Shown here: positions 45,998-55,201 of the stretch, one piece after another | How positions within the stretch are numbered: position 1 is the first letter of the stretch | Layout of the letters: every line of letters begins with the position of its first letter | The notes under the pieces: model-generated | What the model was told of the DNA's origin: nothing | Seen by the model: the letters and a program-made list of their open reading frames with translations, nothing else | Databases searched by the model: none | Assembly: GCF_020966635.1 (NCBI RefSeq) | Contig: NZ_JAJKFQ010000005.1 | Span: 1,204,481 to 1,268,480, forward strand | DNA from: Stieleria sp. JC731 | GTDB taxonomy: Bacteria > Planctomycetota > Planctomycetia > Pirellulales > Pirellulaceae | Direction: 5' to 3' | DNA: 64,000 nt | Program-made: the position numbers and the translations under genes

Positions 45998-47017
45998 ATG
46001 AGCATTCGCTCCGACACGAAATCGTGGCAACGCTGGTTTGCCGGTCGCAACGAGGCACTGATGTTCTGCCTTGCGCTTGTGTATTTGATCTGCGTCGCGA
46101 TCTTGATCGTGGTCTGGGTCGACATGCCCGGGTTGAAACAAAGTGCGGTTGAAACGCTGGGCGAGGGTAATTTAGACGAGCCTTCTCTGTTTCGTTATGC
46201 GATCGGCCTTGAACACGTTGTCGTGTTCCTGATGGGATTGGTTTGGATCGTGACGATCGCGGAGTCCATCGTTCACTGGTCCACAAGGCCTTGGGATAGC
46301 GAGATGCGGAAGCATCACTTGCAAGGCTTGTTGTTTTGTCTTTGCCCTGCCCTTCGGATGGGAGCGAGCAGCCCAGAGATGCATGGTCGCATTTGGTTGC
46401 CGGGGTTTGGCTGGCGGCAAGGCGGGCGTAGGCTTCAACGTCAACTGGAACGCAAATTCAGCGTCCCGATGATGATCGTGGCGCTACTGATCATGCCGAT
46501 CCTGGTGGTCGAATTCTTCATGAAAGACCAAGTCGCGGCCTATGGATTGCTGCGATTGTTTCTGCATATGGGAACCGGGGTTATTTGGTTCGCATTTGCG
46601 GCTGAGTTCATTCTGATGGTTTCGATTGCTGAAAAGAAGATTCAGTATTGCAAAGATCATTGGATCGACTTGGCCATCATCTTAATTCCGTTGGTCTCAT
46701 TCCTACGGTCGCTCAGTTTGGCCCGCACGACAAAGCTGGCAAACCTGGTTCGGTTTCAGCAATTGTCAAACGCCATGCGTGCATACCGTTTGCGTGGAAC
46801 CGCGATCAAAGCGTTCCGAGTGTTGGTGTTGTTTGACATTTTTGAACGCTTGTTAAGCCCCAATTGCGAACGTCGCATCGAAAAGATGGAAGCGCAGCTC
46901 GAGGAGCTTGAAAAGCAATCACGGTTGCTACGTCAGCGAATTGCCAAACTGAAAATTGAAGCGTCGGAACAGTCAAGCGATGGTGACTCGACGGTCGAGT
47001 CTACATCTTCGACATAG
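45998..47017 (+). CDS. Membrane protein resembling the voltage-sensor half of an ion channel
   Basis: 339 aa, ATG at 45998 with TAGGAGA about eight bases upstream. About five or six membrane helices are visible (near residues 22-42, 70-90, 155-175, 185-210 and 225-245). A segment reading WIDLAIILIPLVSFLRSLSLAR followed by regularly spaced Arg/Lys resembles S3-S4 of voltage-gated potassium channels. No TVGYG selectivity filter is present. The C-terminus is a coiled coil (about 290-325) with an acidic Ser/Thr-rich tail. Conductance is therefore uncertain; a sensor or scaffold is equally possible. Confidence 0.7.
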   Translation: MSIRSDTKSWQRWFAGRNEALMFCLALVYLICVAILIVVWVDMPGLKQSAVETLGEGNLDEPSLFRYAIGLEHVVVFLMGLVWIVTIAESIVHWSTRPWDSEMRKHHLQGLLFCLCPALRMGASSPEMHGRIWLPGFGWRQGGRRLQRQLERKFSVPMMIVALLIMPILVVEFFMKDQVAAYGLLRLFLHMGTGVIWFAFAAEFILMVSIAEKKIQYCKDHWIDLAIILIPLVSFLRSLSLARTTKLANLVRFQQLSNAMRAYRLRGTAIKAFRVLVLFDIFERLLSPNCERRIEKMEAQLEELEKQSRLLRQRIAKLKIEASEQSSDGDSTVESTSST

Positions 47018-47025
47018 AAGGCCTG

Positions 47026-47448
47026 CTAAGATGCCGTTGCCGTTGAAAGGGATTTCTTTTTGCTGAACCTTTTGACCAAAAGGTAAAACGCGATCGCAGC
47101 GAATATGCCACAGCCATCTGCGAACAAGTCCCAAACGTCTGGGTGCCGTCCCGGCGAGAAACGTTGGCTCCATTCGTCAACGCAACCGTAGAGCAGCAGC
47201 AGTGTCGCGATTCCACCAAAACGGTAAAGGTTCGGGTATCGGTGTTTCCGGTTGGTGTGTGTGACGTAGCACAGCAAGAGGGATAGCACGAAATAGCCGG
47301 CGAAATGTTTCGACTTGTCGTGCAATTCTGGAGTGATCAGTGTCGTCGATGGTAGGTGTGTTCCGGCAAAGAGTACAATCCAGTACGACACCAGCAGGAT
47401 GACGCCGAGACGTAATCCAAGTATCTTGATTCCAGAGACGGGACGCAT
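47026..47448 (-). CDS. VanZ-family membrane protein
   Basis: 140 aa with four predicted membrane helices. The VanZ pattern is visible: a DKSKHFAGYFVLSLLL segment near residue 43 and a DEWSQRF...RHPDVWDLFADGCG segment near 91-112. VanZ-like proteins are small integral membrane proteins of unclear function, linked to glycopeptide resistance in a few species only. It converges with the channel-like gene, eight bases between stops. Confidence 0.9.
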   Translation of the reverse strand: MRPVSGIKILGLRLGVILLVSYWIVLFAGTHLPSTTLITPELHDKSKHFAGYFVLSLLLCYVTHTNRKHRYPNLYRFGGIATLLLLYGCVDEWSQRFSPGRHPDVWDLFADGCGIFAAIAFYLLVKRFSKKKSLSTATAS

Positions 47449-47748
47449 CGCTTCCGTTCGTTATTTTGCGTTTGTGAGAATGTGAAATGAAGTGCCGATG
47501 GTGTCGGCCTTGATCGCTCGTTGGCTGTTTTTTGCACCCAAACCAGAGAACATCAAACCGGCGATCAATGAATCGGCTAACAATGTGCCGCCAAACAGTA
47601 CTTAGGACTACCAGTCATGGACAGCTTCGATCGATGCGGCAACCACCGCATTGGGGCAGTTAGCATGCACGTCAACCGAAGTGCAATACAATAGGCCGTA
47701 GCGGGCGTAAATTTTACCTGACGAACTTTCTTGGACGAGGATTCTGTT
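47449..47748. other. Intergenic region, nothing identified
   Basis: About 300 bp between divergent genes. It must hold two promoters but shows no structure I can support. Confidence 0.4.
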
Positions 47749-48549
47749 TTGAAACGCTGCCAACCTCTCGCGTCACATATCGCAATTTGCGTCGCCGTAG
47801 TGGCGTTGACCACTTTCGGTACCAGCAACCTCATGGCGCAAGAAGCCTCAACTGGTGCCAAACCACCCGCATCCAGTCAATCCAAGGATAGTTCTAAAGA
47901 CGAGGCGGATTCAAACGCCAAAAAAGATTGGATTTCACTGAATGATCACTGGAAAAAATGCGAATTTGGCGGCGATGGTGAAATCACGATCAAAGACGGG
48001 CATATTCGTATGGAATTCGGTCAGCCGCTGACTGGCGTTCGCTGGGGAGGCCCCTTCGAAGGCGAAAAGGATGCCAAACCCAGTGAAAGTCAGACCAGTG
48101 ATGTCAAAGCTCTGCCACGCAACAACTATGAAGTCCGTTGGGAATGCCGCCGAGATCGCGGTGTCGACTTTGTTTGTGCAATGACGTTTCCGGTCGGCAA
48201 AGAGGTCGCCAGTTTGGTGATGGGGGGCTGGGGCGGTGGCGTGACCGGAATCAGCAGCATCGACGGTCATGACGCCAGTGACAACGAAACGACGATGTTC
48301 AAAGCCTATGATGACGAGCGTTGGTACAAAGCACGGGTGCGTGTCGAAGATGTCCAGATCACCGTCTGGATCGATGACATCAAAATGTTCGATGTGCCTC
48401 GCAAAGATCGCAAGTTCGATATTCGCTTTGAAATGGATCCGTGCACGCCTTTGGGGATTGCCAACTTCGAGTGTGATTCGCAGTTTCGTAATATCGCTAT
48501 TCGACGTCTAAAGCCCAGTGAATTGGCGAAAGAGGATAGCGACGAATAG
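47749..48549 (+). CDS. Secreted DUF1080-like (jelly-roll lectin/glycosidase-fold) protein
   Basis: 266 aa from a TTG at 47749 with GAGG upstream; a TTG at 47731 would add six residues. A signal peptide (AVVALTTFGTSNLMA) and a Ser/Lys/Asp linker precede one domain with the order of the 3-keto-disaccharide hydrolase (DUF1080) jelly roll: WRVE-like YEVRWECRR, then FVCAMTFPVG, RWYKARVRVED and WIDDIKMFDV. These are abundant in planctomycetes. The usual catalytic residues cannot be verified by eye, so a sugar-binding role is possible. Confidence 0.75.
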   Translation: MKRCQPLASHIAICVAVVALTTFGTSNLMAQEASTGAKPPASSQSKDSSKDEADSNAKKDWISLNDHWKKCEFGGDGEITIKDGHIRMEFGQPLTGVRWGGPFEGEKDAKPSESQTSDVKALPRNNYEVRWECRRDRGVDFVCAMTFPVGKEVASLVMGGWGGGVTGISSIDGHDASDNETTMFKAYDDERWYKARVRVEDVQITVWIDDIKMFDVPRKDRKFDIRFEMDPCTPLGIANFECDSQFRNIAIRRLKPSELAKEDSDE

Positions 48550-48774
48550 GGTCAGTGCATCTTCGGATGCTTTGTCGATTTGATACGTGTAGAACCACGC
48601 TTCTGATTGTGCAAGCGTCGTATCGATCCGTGAACTAATAACGTCAAGCCTCTACCGAGTGCGGAGGCGAGCCCTCAATTCGACCAGTGAATGCGATCCG
48701 TTGTTCGCCCTTGGCAAACACGCCTGACATTCGCATTCTCACTCTCCAAATGACAATCTTGGCAAGATGCCGAA

Positions 48775-49257
48775 ATGGGAAGTTTGAACCAGCAAGATAT
48801 CGATGAGCACTTCATGGGCCGCGCTCTTGAGTTGGCGCAGCAAGCCGCGTTGGCGGATGAAGTTCCTGTAGGCGCGATCATCATTCGTGAACATCAAACG
48901 ATCGCCGCGGCGGCCAATGAAAGGGTTGCGCTGAAGGACCCAACGGCACATGCGGAGATGATTGCGATCACACAAGCCGCGGCGGCGTTGGGAGATTGGC
49001 GACTGGAGAAATGCACGCTCTATGTCACGCTGGAACCTTGTCCGATGTGTGCCGGAGCGATTTTGCAGAGCCGCATACCTCGTGTCGTCTTTGGGGCAAC
49101 GGACCCGAAAGGCGGCGCCGTGGTTAGTCTTTTTCAGCTTTTGTCGGACAATCGATTGAATCACCGATCGGAAATCTGTTCTGGGATCATGGCTGATCGA
49201 TGCGGTCAAATCTTGACCGATTTCTTTGCCAGCAAGCGAGCGTTGGGCAAGAAGTAG
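48775..49257 (+). CDS. tadA: tRNA-specific adenosine deaminase
   Basis: 160 aa cytidine-deaminase-fold enzyme. The zinc site and catalytic Glu are HAE (near 58-60) and PCPMC (near 90-94), and the EVPVGAII start of the fold and FGATDPKGGA loop match TadA. It converts adenosine 34 to inosine in tRNA-Arg (ACG), allowing decoding of CGN codons, and acts in the cytoplasm. Length is normal. It is monocistronic here. Confidence 0.93.
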   Translation: MGSLNQQDIDEHFMGRALELAQQAALADEVPVGAIIIREHQTIAAAANERVALKDPTAHAEMIAITQAAAALGDWRLEKCTLYVTLEPCPMCAGAILQSRIPRVVFGATDPKGGAVVSLFQLLSDNRLNHRSEICSGIMADRCGQILTDFFASKRALGKK

Positions 49258-49679
49258 TTGGCTGTTTCACGACGGAGTGTGATGTCGTATTGGAACTGTG
49301 GCCGTTTTCTGCTTTTGCCGTGAAAGACGCAGCGATATCACGTTTTTGGTAGCCGTTTGATTGGTCAACGGGAATCAAATTCCTGGCATTTCGCAGTCGT
49401 TTTGTTTCACAACTGAGTCGCTGGTCAGTGCAAACGGACGACGTTTCAGGCCGGATGTTAAACTGTGACGATTCCCAAGATTCTCGCACTTTTGCTACAT
49501 CTGGCGATAAACAGGCTAAGCACTGGCGAGTGTCATGTCCGATAAGACCGTCACGACCGGATCTTTGTGCGAGTAACGCACAAGATTTCATTTTGCACCT
49601 TGGCGCGTGCCGTGGGGGGAAGCCATGTCGCTTTCCGAGCGGACGCTACGGACGACTTTAATTAGACGGTGGAACAGCG
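49258..49679. other. Upstream region of the porin-like gene with a hairpin
   Basis: About 420 bp. TTGTGCG-AGTAA-CGCACAA (49565-49583) is a perfect 7-bp stem, extendable past a one-base bulge, located about 100 bp before the start codon. It may be a 5' UTR structure or the end of an upstream transcript. No gene is supported. Confidence 0.4.
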
Positions 49680-50882
49680 ATGTCGGTACGGAAGCTGACG
49701 GCTAGAGTTATTGGATCTCTTGTGTTGCTTTGCGGCATGGCTTCGGCCCAGGCTCAACAGCATCTCCCAATTGCCGATCCATTCGAGTTCGAACCTGATT
49801 TTCGTTGGTTTGAACCGATCTATGATGCGGATTTGGCGGACATTAAGCCAAAGAAACGGGCAAACACAGGTTGGTTTGCCACCTACGATCGACTGTACCT
49901 TTATGGCAGTCGACCTGAGATTGACACCATTGATTTCGGGGAATTTGACACTCGACTCGACGGTGGTGCAGGTCACCGCTACGAAGTCGGCTTCATGCTT
50001 CCCGATGCTGATACAGGATTCCTGTTCAGCTGGGTCAACAATGATGTTGGCGAATTTTATCGGACACGCCATGAGCGTGGAAACCGCATCAACGAAGATG
50101 AGTTGGGCGGCACCGCAACCAACCAGGGAAACCCCTTCGGTTTGGAAGCGATTCCAGGTATCTCCAACAATACCGGATTCAACTACCGCTTTGTCGACGA
50201 GTTGGATAGCTTGAACGTGATGTCATTTGACAGCTACGAACTGAGCAAGACTTGGCGAATGGAGCCGTATCACTACGGTGGAATCCTGGAGCCATTGGTC
50301 GGCGTACGCTGGTTCCGATTGAAGGACACCTACGCGGCGTCAAACTTCGTTAGCTCGAACGATCCGATCCAACTGGCAGCCACACCAAACTTTGAAACGA
50401 CGTTTGGCAACGCTGCGGAACAGTTGACGATCGACCAAGCGTTCACCGAAAACGAAGCACTGACTGCACAGCTCGGTTTCCGTTACTTCAAGTTCATCGA
50501 TCGCTTTATCCTGTCAGCTGACTTCCGAGCCTTCGCTGGTGGAAACTGGCAAAGCAGCGTTAGCAACAAATGGATCGAAACCGTCGTTTACGATTCGACC
50601 GCACCGATCACGCAAGGTGACGAAGTGGCTCGAATCCTTCGAGAGTCGACCTCACCGGTCCACTCGCGAAACGAAGAGTTCTTCTTGGGCTTCGATGTTC
50701 GTGGCGACTTGGCATACCAGATCACCCGTGACATCACTGTCCGAACTGGTTTCCAACTGATCGACATCGAGCGTGGACTGTGGCGAGGCGGAAACGGTAC
50801 GAATGCATCGGTTCCCGGTGGCGACAATGACCAAGATTACCTGATGGTCGGCTACACCTTCGGTTTGACTTTGAATCGATAA
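49680..50882 (+). CDS. Outer-membrane beta-barrel protein (BBP7-like)
   Basis: 400 aa with a signal peptide (SLVLLCGMASAQAQ). The early TGWFATYDRLYLYGSRPE segment, RYEVGFMLPDADTGFLFSW strand and the closing YLMVGYTFGLTLNR suit the planctomycete BBP7 putative porin family, and strands alternate through the chain. Probably a surface channel or structural barrel; no solute is indicated. The gene is followed by a strong bidirectional terminator. Family assignment is from memory of the pattern and moderately certain. Confidence 0.8.
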   Translation: MSVRKLTARVIGSLVLLCGMASAQAQQHLPIADPFEFEPDFRWFEPIYDADLADIKPKKRANTGWFATYDRLYLYGSRPEIDTIDFGEFDTRLDGGAGHRYEVGFMLPDADTGFLFSWVNNDVGEFYRTRHERGNRINEDELGGTATNQGNPFGLEAIPGISNNTGFNYRFVDELDSLNVMSFDSYELSKTWRMEPYHYGGILEPLVGVRWFRLKDTYAASNFVSSNDPIQLAATPNFETTFGNAAEQLTIDQAFTENEALTAQLGFRYFKFIDRFILSADFRAFAGGNWQSSVSNKWIETVVYDSTAPITQGDEVARILRESTSPVHSRNEEFFLGFDVRGDLAYQITRDITVRTGFQLIDIERGLWRGGNGTNASVPGGDNDQDYLMVGYTFGLTLNR

Positions 50883-50921
50883 GTCAAACATCCGGTCGAT
50901 CAAAATTGGTGCAAAAGAAAA

Positions 50922-50952
50922 GCCACGGCGGAATCATTCCGTCGTGGCTTTT
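50922..50952 (+). terminator. Bidirectional rho-independent terminator
   Basis: A 13-bp stem (50922-50934 with 50936-50948, one G-T pair) of the type GCCACGGC...GTCGTGGC is followed by TTTT and preceded by an A-rich stretch, so it can work on both strands. It sits between the porin gene and the convergent 60-aa gene. Confidence 0.85.
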
Positions 50953-50984
50953 GCTATATGTCTGGTTGGGAAGGTGGCTGAAAA

Positions 50985-51167
50985 CTATTGCTTTGAAGCC
51001 ATCTCTCGCAACTCTTCCAGCTCCATCGTCAGACGATGACGAAGCGGGCTTTCTGGACGAAGCTCTTCATCCAGCAGATCCTCTGCCTTGTCGAAAACGT
51101 CTTCCCCTCGGTTGGGGTCGCTGATCAGGCTGCGGAACATTTCTTCAACGGTAGCTTCGGTTAGCAA
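50985..51167 (-). CDS. Small acidic protein, 60 aa
   Basis: 60 aa with a TTG start and GAGGAG seven bases upstream. It is highly charged (many Glu, Asp and Arg) and predicted all-helical, with EEMFRSLISDPNRG, DLLDEEL and MELEELREM segments. No signal or membrane helix. The good ribosome site and shared terminator support a real gene. Function unknown. Confidence 0.65.
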   Translation of the reverse strand: MLTEATVEEMFRSLISDPNRGEDVFDKAEDLLDEELRPESPLRHRLTMELEELREMASKQ

Positions 51168-51324
51168 AACGGACTCCTCGTTGGGCTACTGCGACTTTTA
51201 AACGCGCGGGCGTGTTTGGCCAATCAAACACATTTCGTCGCCAACCACACGTTGCATGCCACTCTTCGATTCTAAGTTCGTTCGTGCGTGTCGCAAGGTG
51301 TTGCGGTGGTTTTCACTCCAGAAA

Positions 51325-52023
51325 TCACCGGTACCAACGGTGTAGTTGACGCTCACGGACACCAAGAAAATGGGCCGTCTGGATCCCCCAGTTTCGCAGC
51401 GTCTGACGCACAATTCCGCGTTTTTTCCAACGCCTGGCGTCGACATGGACACATGCGTCAATCAACACAGGCCAACTTCGACGGCGCAACGCCTGCGATA
51501 AGACGACATCTTCCATCAGTGGATTTGTCTGAAAACCGCCGACACTTTGGTAAAGCTTGCGATCAACAAACATCGCCTGATCGCCAAAGGGAAGACCTCG
51601 CAGCCTGATTCGCATCGCATTACCCGATTCAAGCAGCCGGTAAGATATCCCCGCTTCGTCAATGCGCTGCCGAAATCCGCCCCACAGGCTTTGGTCTGTG
51701 TGCCCTAAGTTTGTGCAACCGTTTGCATGGCGGCAAAGCTGTTCTACACAGTCGGTCTCCAACCAGTTGTCTGCGTGCAGGAACAGCAGCATCGGGGCAT
51801 TGCTCAATCTGGCGGCATGGGCCAGCTGTAGACCGCGTCCGGGTTGTGTGTGGACGACAACCGCTTGATGCGACTGAGCAAGCGTGATGGTGTTGTCGGT
51901 GCTGCCACCGTCGGCGACGATGACGTTCCTGACACCATTGTCATGTGCCGATCGAATTGCTTTCGCGATATTGGCTTCCTCGTTTAATGCCGGTATCACG
52001 ACGCAAAAATCCGTTGGCACCAC
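51325..52023 (-). CDS. Family 2 glycosyltransferase (TIGR04283-like)
   Basis: 232 aa GT-A fold enzyme. The nucleotide-sugar site begins VVIPALNEE near residue 8; ADGGSTDNT near 38 and FLHADNW near 81 supply the DxD-like region. PFGDQAMFV and PLMEDVVLSQ are typical of the subgroup named for arsenosugar biosynthesis glycosyltransferases. No arsenic genes are visible nearby, so the substrate should not be assumed. No membrane helix is apparent. Confidence 0.88.
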   Translation of the reverse strand: MVPTDFCVVIPALNEEANIAKAIRSAHDNGVRNVIVADGGSTDNTITLAQSHQAVVVHTQPGRGLQLAHAARLSNAPMLLFLHADNWLETDCVEQLCRHANGCTNLGHTDQSLWGGFRQRIDEAGISYRLLESGNAMRIRLRGLPFGDQAMFVDRKLYQSVGGFQTNPLMEDVVLSQALRRRSWPVLIDACVHVDARRWKKRGIVRQTLRNWGIQTAHFLGVRERQLHRWYR

Positions 52024-52147
52024 GTTGGTCTTCGCCCTTCAATCGATGTGTATACGTGCAATCGTGCACATTCGGCGCAATGCTGGTTTCGTTGTGAACT
52101 CTACGTTCATGCTCGATTCCAAGTCGATCGCCCATCGTTTGGGCAAA

Positions 52148-53290
52148 CTACAACGTTTGGACTTCGCGATAACGCATGAAGGCGATCGGTCCAAGAATCA
52201 GCAATGGAATCCACGCAGCCAATGCAGGTGTAAACAAAATCCCAGCGCCACCAAGAGCACTGCCGATTGTTTTGAGTGAAAAGAATAGCAGCACCATGGT
52301 CATCGCCGATGCGATGGTGACAAAAAGCTTGCGGTCACGCCGATTGACGACCAGTGGAAGTCCCAGAAGGACTAGTGCGAAGTCGAGTGGTACCCGGATC
52401 AGACGCTCGTGAAGTAGCACGGTAACACTGAGCGGGTTGTGAACTGCCGGATTTCGAAGACGCTCGGCCAGATGCATCGTGCTGCATAGTCGCGTGGATG
52501 ATTGGTCGGTTTGCAGGATTTCAGCATTAACGGTGGTGGTGACAAAGCATTCGCGAGGTCCAATCCAATCGTGCTGTTTGGATGTCATCAAAACCGAACG
52601 ATTGCCCACACCGGCTGAATCCAGACTGTCAACATCTTTGGGGATCTCGACGATCTGCATCAAGTATCCTTCGCCGTGATTTTCGTTGGCTGGCAACCAC
52701 TGGGCGGTCTTGGCGATTAGAGCATCGCCGAAGCCTTCGTAGTCACCGTCGAGGCTGAAGCGAGGGTTGATGATTTGACGGCTACGCGGCTTGATCGATT
52801 CACCTTGCAGTAAAATTCCGCTGATCTTGTCGTAGCTCGGCAGGATTGGCTGTGGGTTATCGCCAGTGATGTCTCTGTTTTTCATCGATAACACGTCACG
52901 CATCGATGGCAGCAACATTTCGCGGCTGGCGAACTGAGCCAATATGATCAGGCCTGAGGCGATCACCATCGCGCGGAATAGTCGTCCGTGGGAAACACCT
53001 GCGGCAAGTGTCGAGGTGAGTTCTCCCGTCCGCCGCAACCACCCGACCACGAACAGCAATGACATCAATGCGATGATTGCTCCGGTCCAGTCAAACAGCA
53101 GCAGCAAGTATGGACCGTAGAACTCCGCCATCACCATGGCGAGCGACATGCCGCGTTTTTCGGCAAGTTCGGCCAAATCTGTCATGTTTGTAAAAGCATG
53201 AAAGACGATGAAGATGCCTGAAAGCGATAAAAACGACACGGTAAACGTGCGTAAGTACAGGTTCAGGATGTAGCGGTCGATTTGCGTCAC
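52148..53290 (-). CDS. LptF/LptG-family permease
   Basis: 380 aa with six membrane helices, three at each end, flanking a central beta-jelly-roll periplasmic domain, as in LptF and LptG. These form the inner-membrane channel that extracts lipopolysaccharide with LptB. The start IDRYILNLYLRTFTVSFL is characteristic. A single copy here cannot be assigned to F or G. Its presence supports an outer membrane with LPS-like lipid in this organism. Confidence 0.9.
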   Translation of the reverse strand: MTQIDRYILNLYLRTFTVSFLSLSGIFIVFHAFTNMTDLAELAEKRGMSLAMVMAEFYGPYLLLLFDWTGAIIALMSLLFVVGWLRRTGELTSTLAAGVSHGRLFRAMVIASGLIILAQFASREMLLPSMRDVLSMKNRDITGDNPQPILPSYDKISGILLQGESIKPRSRQIINPRFSLDGDYEGFGDALIAKTAQWLPANENHGEGYLMQIVEIPKDVDSLDSAGVGNRSVLMTSKQHDWIGPRECFVTTTVNAEILQTDQSSTRLCSTMHLAERLRNPAVHNPLSVTVLLHERLIRVPLDFALVLLGLPLVVNRRDRKLFVTIASAMTMVLLFFSLKTIGSALGGAGILFTPALAAWIPLLILGPIAFMRYREVQTL

Positions 53291-53518
53291 GGTCGATCAA
53301 ACGCGGCACGCGTCATAAAAGTTTCAGCTGGTTTCGCAGAGCATCCCAGTCTGCCCAGACCGTCGCAAGATCGATCGCCGAATTCGGTCGCGATGCGTAG
53401 TCAGCACCCATCGAAAGTTTAGAAACGCCTTCTCGATAGAGGGGCGCATACAACGCCACAACTGTCGCGAAGATCGATTCACGACGGCAGCGTCAAAATT
53501 ATGCTGGATGAATGGTGA

Positions 53519-53722
53519 TTACCGCTGTTCGCGGTACGTCGCCCAGCTGAGATAAATCAGCACTCCGCCCAAAATGGCGAACGTCAGGTCCATCATTAGG
53601 CTTGCGCCACCTAAAACTTGCAACGCTCCGACGCCAGCCAAAATGGCGACCGAATCAAGCAGGAATAGGCAGACCACCAAGATCGACGCAACAAGGCTGA
53701 AGAGACAAAGGGCCTTGGGCAT
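53519..53722 (-). CDS. Small two-helix membrane protein, 67 aa
   Basis: 67 aa from the ATG at 53722, with GAGG just upstream. Two hydrophobic helices (FSLVASILVVCLFLL and MMDLTFAILGGVLIYLSW) are joined by a Gly-rich turn; the end is basic. It looks like a genuine small membrane protein, but no family is recognised. Confidence 0.6.
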   Translation of the reverse strand: MPKALCLFSLVASILVVCLFLLDSVAILAGVGALQVLGGASLMMDLTFAILGGVLIYLSWATYREQR

Positions 53723-53920
53723 CAATCAAACCTCAGTAGTAGTTGAAAATCTGGAAGCAGAACCAAGTTACTAGTCCAATCGCGGCCACGAAAGGTCAGC
53801 AGTATAGTTACCTGACCGTCACTTTCCCAAGCCTACGCTAAATCGCTAGTTTACCGATTTGGACTTCGGGCGGGGGACACAACAATTTTTCTGCAAATTC
53901 CGGTTGAAGGGGCAGTCAGA

Positions 53921-55099
53921 GTGCAAGATTCATTGGGCGCCAGTTCGCAGCCATCTGTTGAGAATCATCCATGGGACTGGTGGCGAATGCAAATGCCGGT
54001 GACCAAAAACTGGGCGTATTTGGACCATGCTGCTGTCGGGCCGCTAACAAAACCGGCTGCCAACGCGTTCCGCCGCTATGCCGAAGAAGCCGAGACGCAG
54101 GGAGACACCGTCTGGCCCAGTTGGGCCGGGCGAATGGATGAACTACGCCGCGCCGCGGCCGAATTGCTACGGACCCAGCGAGATGAAATTTGCTTGGTGC
54201 CGAATACCTCTACCGGCATTAACATCGTTGCTGAAGGGTATCCGTGGAAAAGTGGCGATAGTGTGGTCGTGCCCGAAGGAGAATTTCCCAGCAATCTTTT
54301 TCCCTGGGAAAACCAAGCCAGTCGTGGAGTCGAGATTCGCAAAGTCGCACGGCGTGAGAACGGTGTTGTCTCGATCGACGATCTTCTGGCGGCATGTGAC
54401 CAAAGCACCAAGCTTATCGCACTATCGTGGGTCGGCTACGCCAGTGGCTTTCGGGTCGATGTTCAGGAGCTTGTCGAACGTGCCCATCAACGCGGAATTT
54501 TGGTTTTCTTAGATGCGATCCAAGGACTCGGAGTTTTCGATTTAGATCTCGATCAGGTTGATGTCGATTTCCTAGCAGCGGACGGGCACAAGTGGCTGCT
54601 AGGGCCCGAAGGGATGGGAATCGCTATGATCCGGCGTCGGCACCTTGATCTGTTGCGATGCGGAAATGTCGGCTGGAATAGCGTGCAGAACGCGTTCAAC
54701 TATGCGAAGCCCGAATTGGAATTGCGAAACTCAGCAGAGCGTTTCGAACCCGGTTCGGCAAACATGGGAGGCGGCGCCGCGCTTGCGGCCAGTTTGGATT
54801 TGTTTTTGACTGTTAGAAATCACCATGGTGTCGATGCAATCTCAGGGCGCGTACTGGGGCTGGCAACAGAATTGATCGGTCAATTGCGTTCACGAGGATT
54901 TGTGGTGCGTGCTCAACCGGAGTTGCAGTTTCAATCCGGAATCGTGACATTCGAAGTCCCGGGGATGAATCCGGTCGATGTCCGCAGCAAACTTTTACAC
55001 GCAGGTTGTGTTGTCAGTTGCCGAGACGGTGGCATTCGGGCGAGCGTGCATGCGTACAACAATTTAGATGATATCTCGCGAATGTTGCGAGCAATCTAG
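53921..55099 (+). CDS. Class V PLP-dependent aminotransferase family protein
   Basis: 392 aa. The PLP lysine is in ADGHKWLLGPEG (near residue 225), preceded by LDAIQGLG with the cofactor-binding Asp. This resembles cysteine desulfurase or isopenicillin-epimerase-like members of class V. The active-site Cys loop of true NifS/SufS desulfurases is not evident, so sulfur transfer is not claimed. GTG start. The coaD gene follows closely, but a common transcript is only possible. Confidence 0.9.
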   Translation: MQDSLGASSQPSVENHPWDWWRMQMPVTKNWAYLDHAAVGPLTKPAANAFRRYAEEAETQGDTVWPSWAGRMDELRRAAAELLRTQRDEICLVPNTSTGINIVAEGYPWKSGDSVVVPEGEFPSNLFPWENQASRGVEIRKVARRENGVVSIDDLLAACDQSTKLIALSWVGYASGFRVDVQELVERAHQRGILVFLDAIQGLGVFDLDLDQVDVDFLAADGHKWLLGPEGMGIAMIRRRHLDLLRCGNVGWNSVQNAFNYAKPELELRNSAERFEPGSANMGGGAALAASLDLFLTVRNHHGVDAISGRVLGLATELIGQLRSRGFVVRAQPELQFQSGIVTFEVPGMNPVDVRSKLLHAGCVVSCRDGGIRASVHAYNNLDDISRMLRAI

Positions 55100-55201
55100 C
55101 GGTTGGCGAACACCGTCTTCGTAGTCGTTATGCTGTTGGCGGTACGCTTCTTATCTTGGTCTCGATTTTCTTTTTCCTGTCTACTTCAAGCCGGAACGGG
55201 T

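Noticed and set aside
48600-48774. Signal-recognition-particle RNA next to tadA
   Set aside because: The conserved GGAAG/GCAGC tip of SRP RNA is absent.
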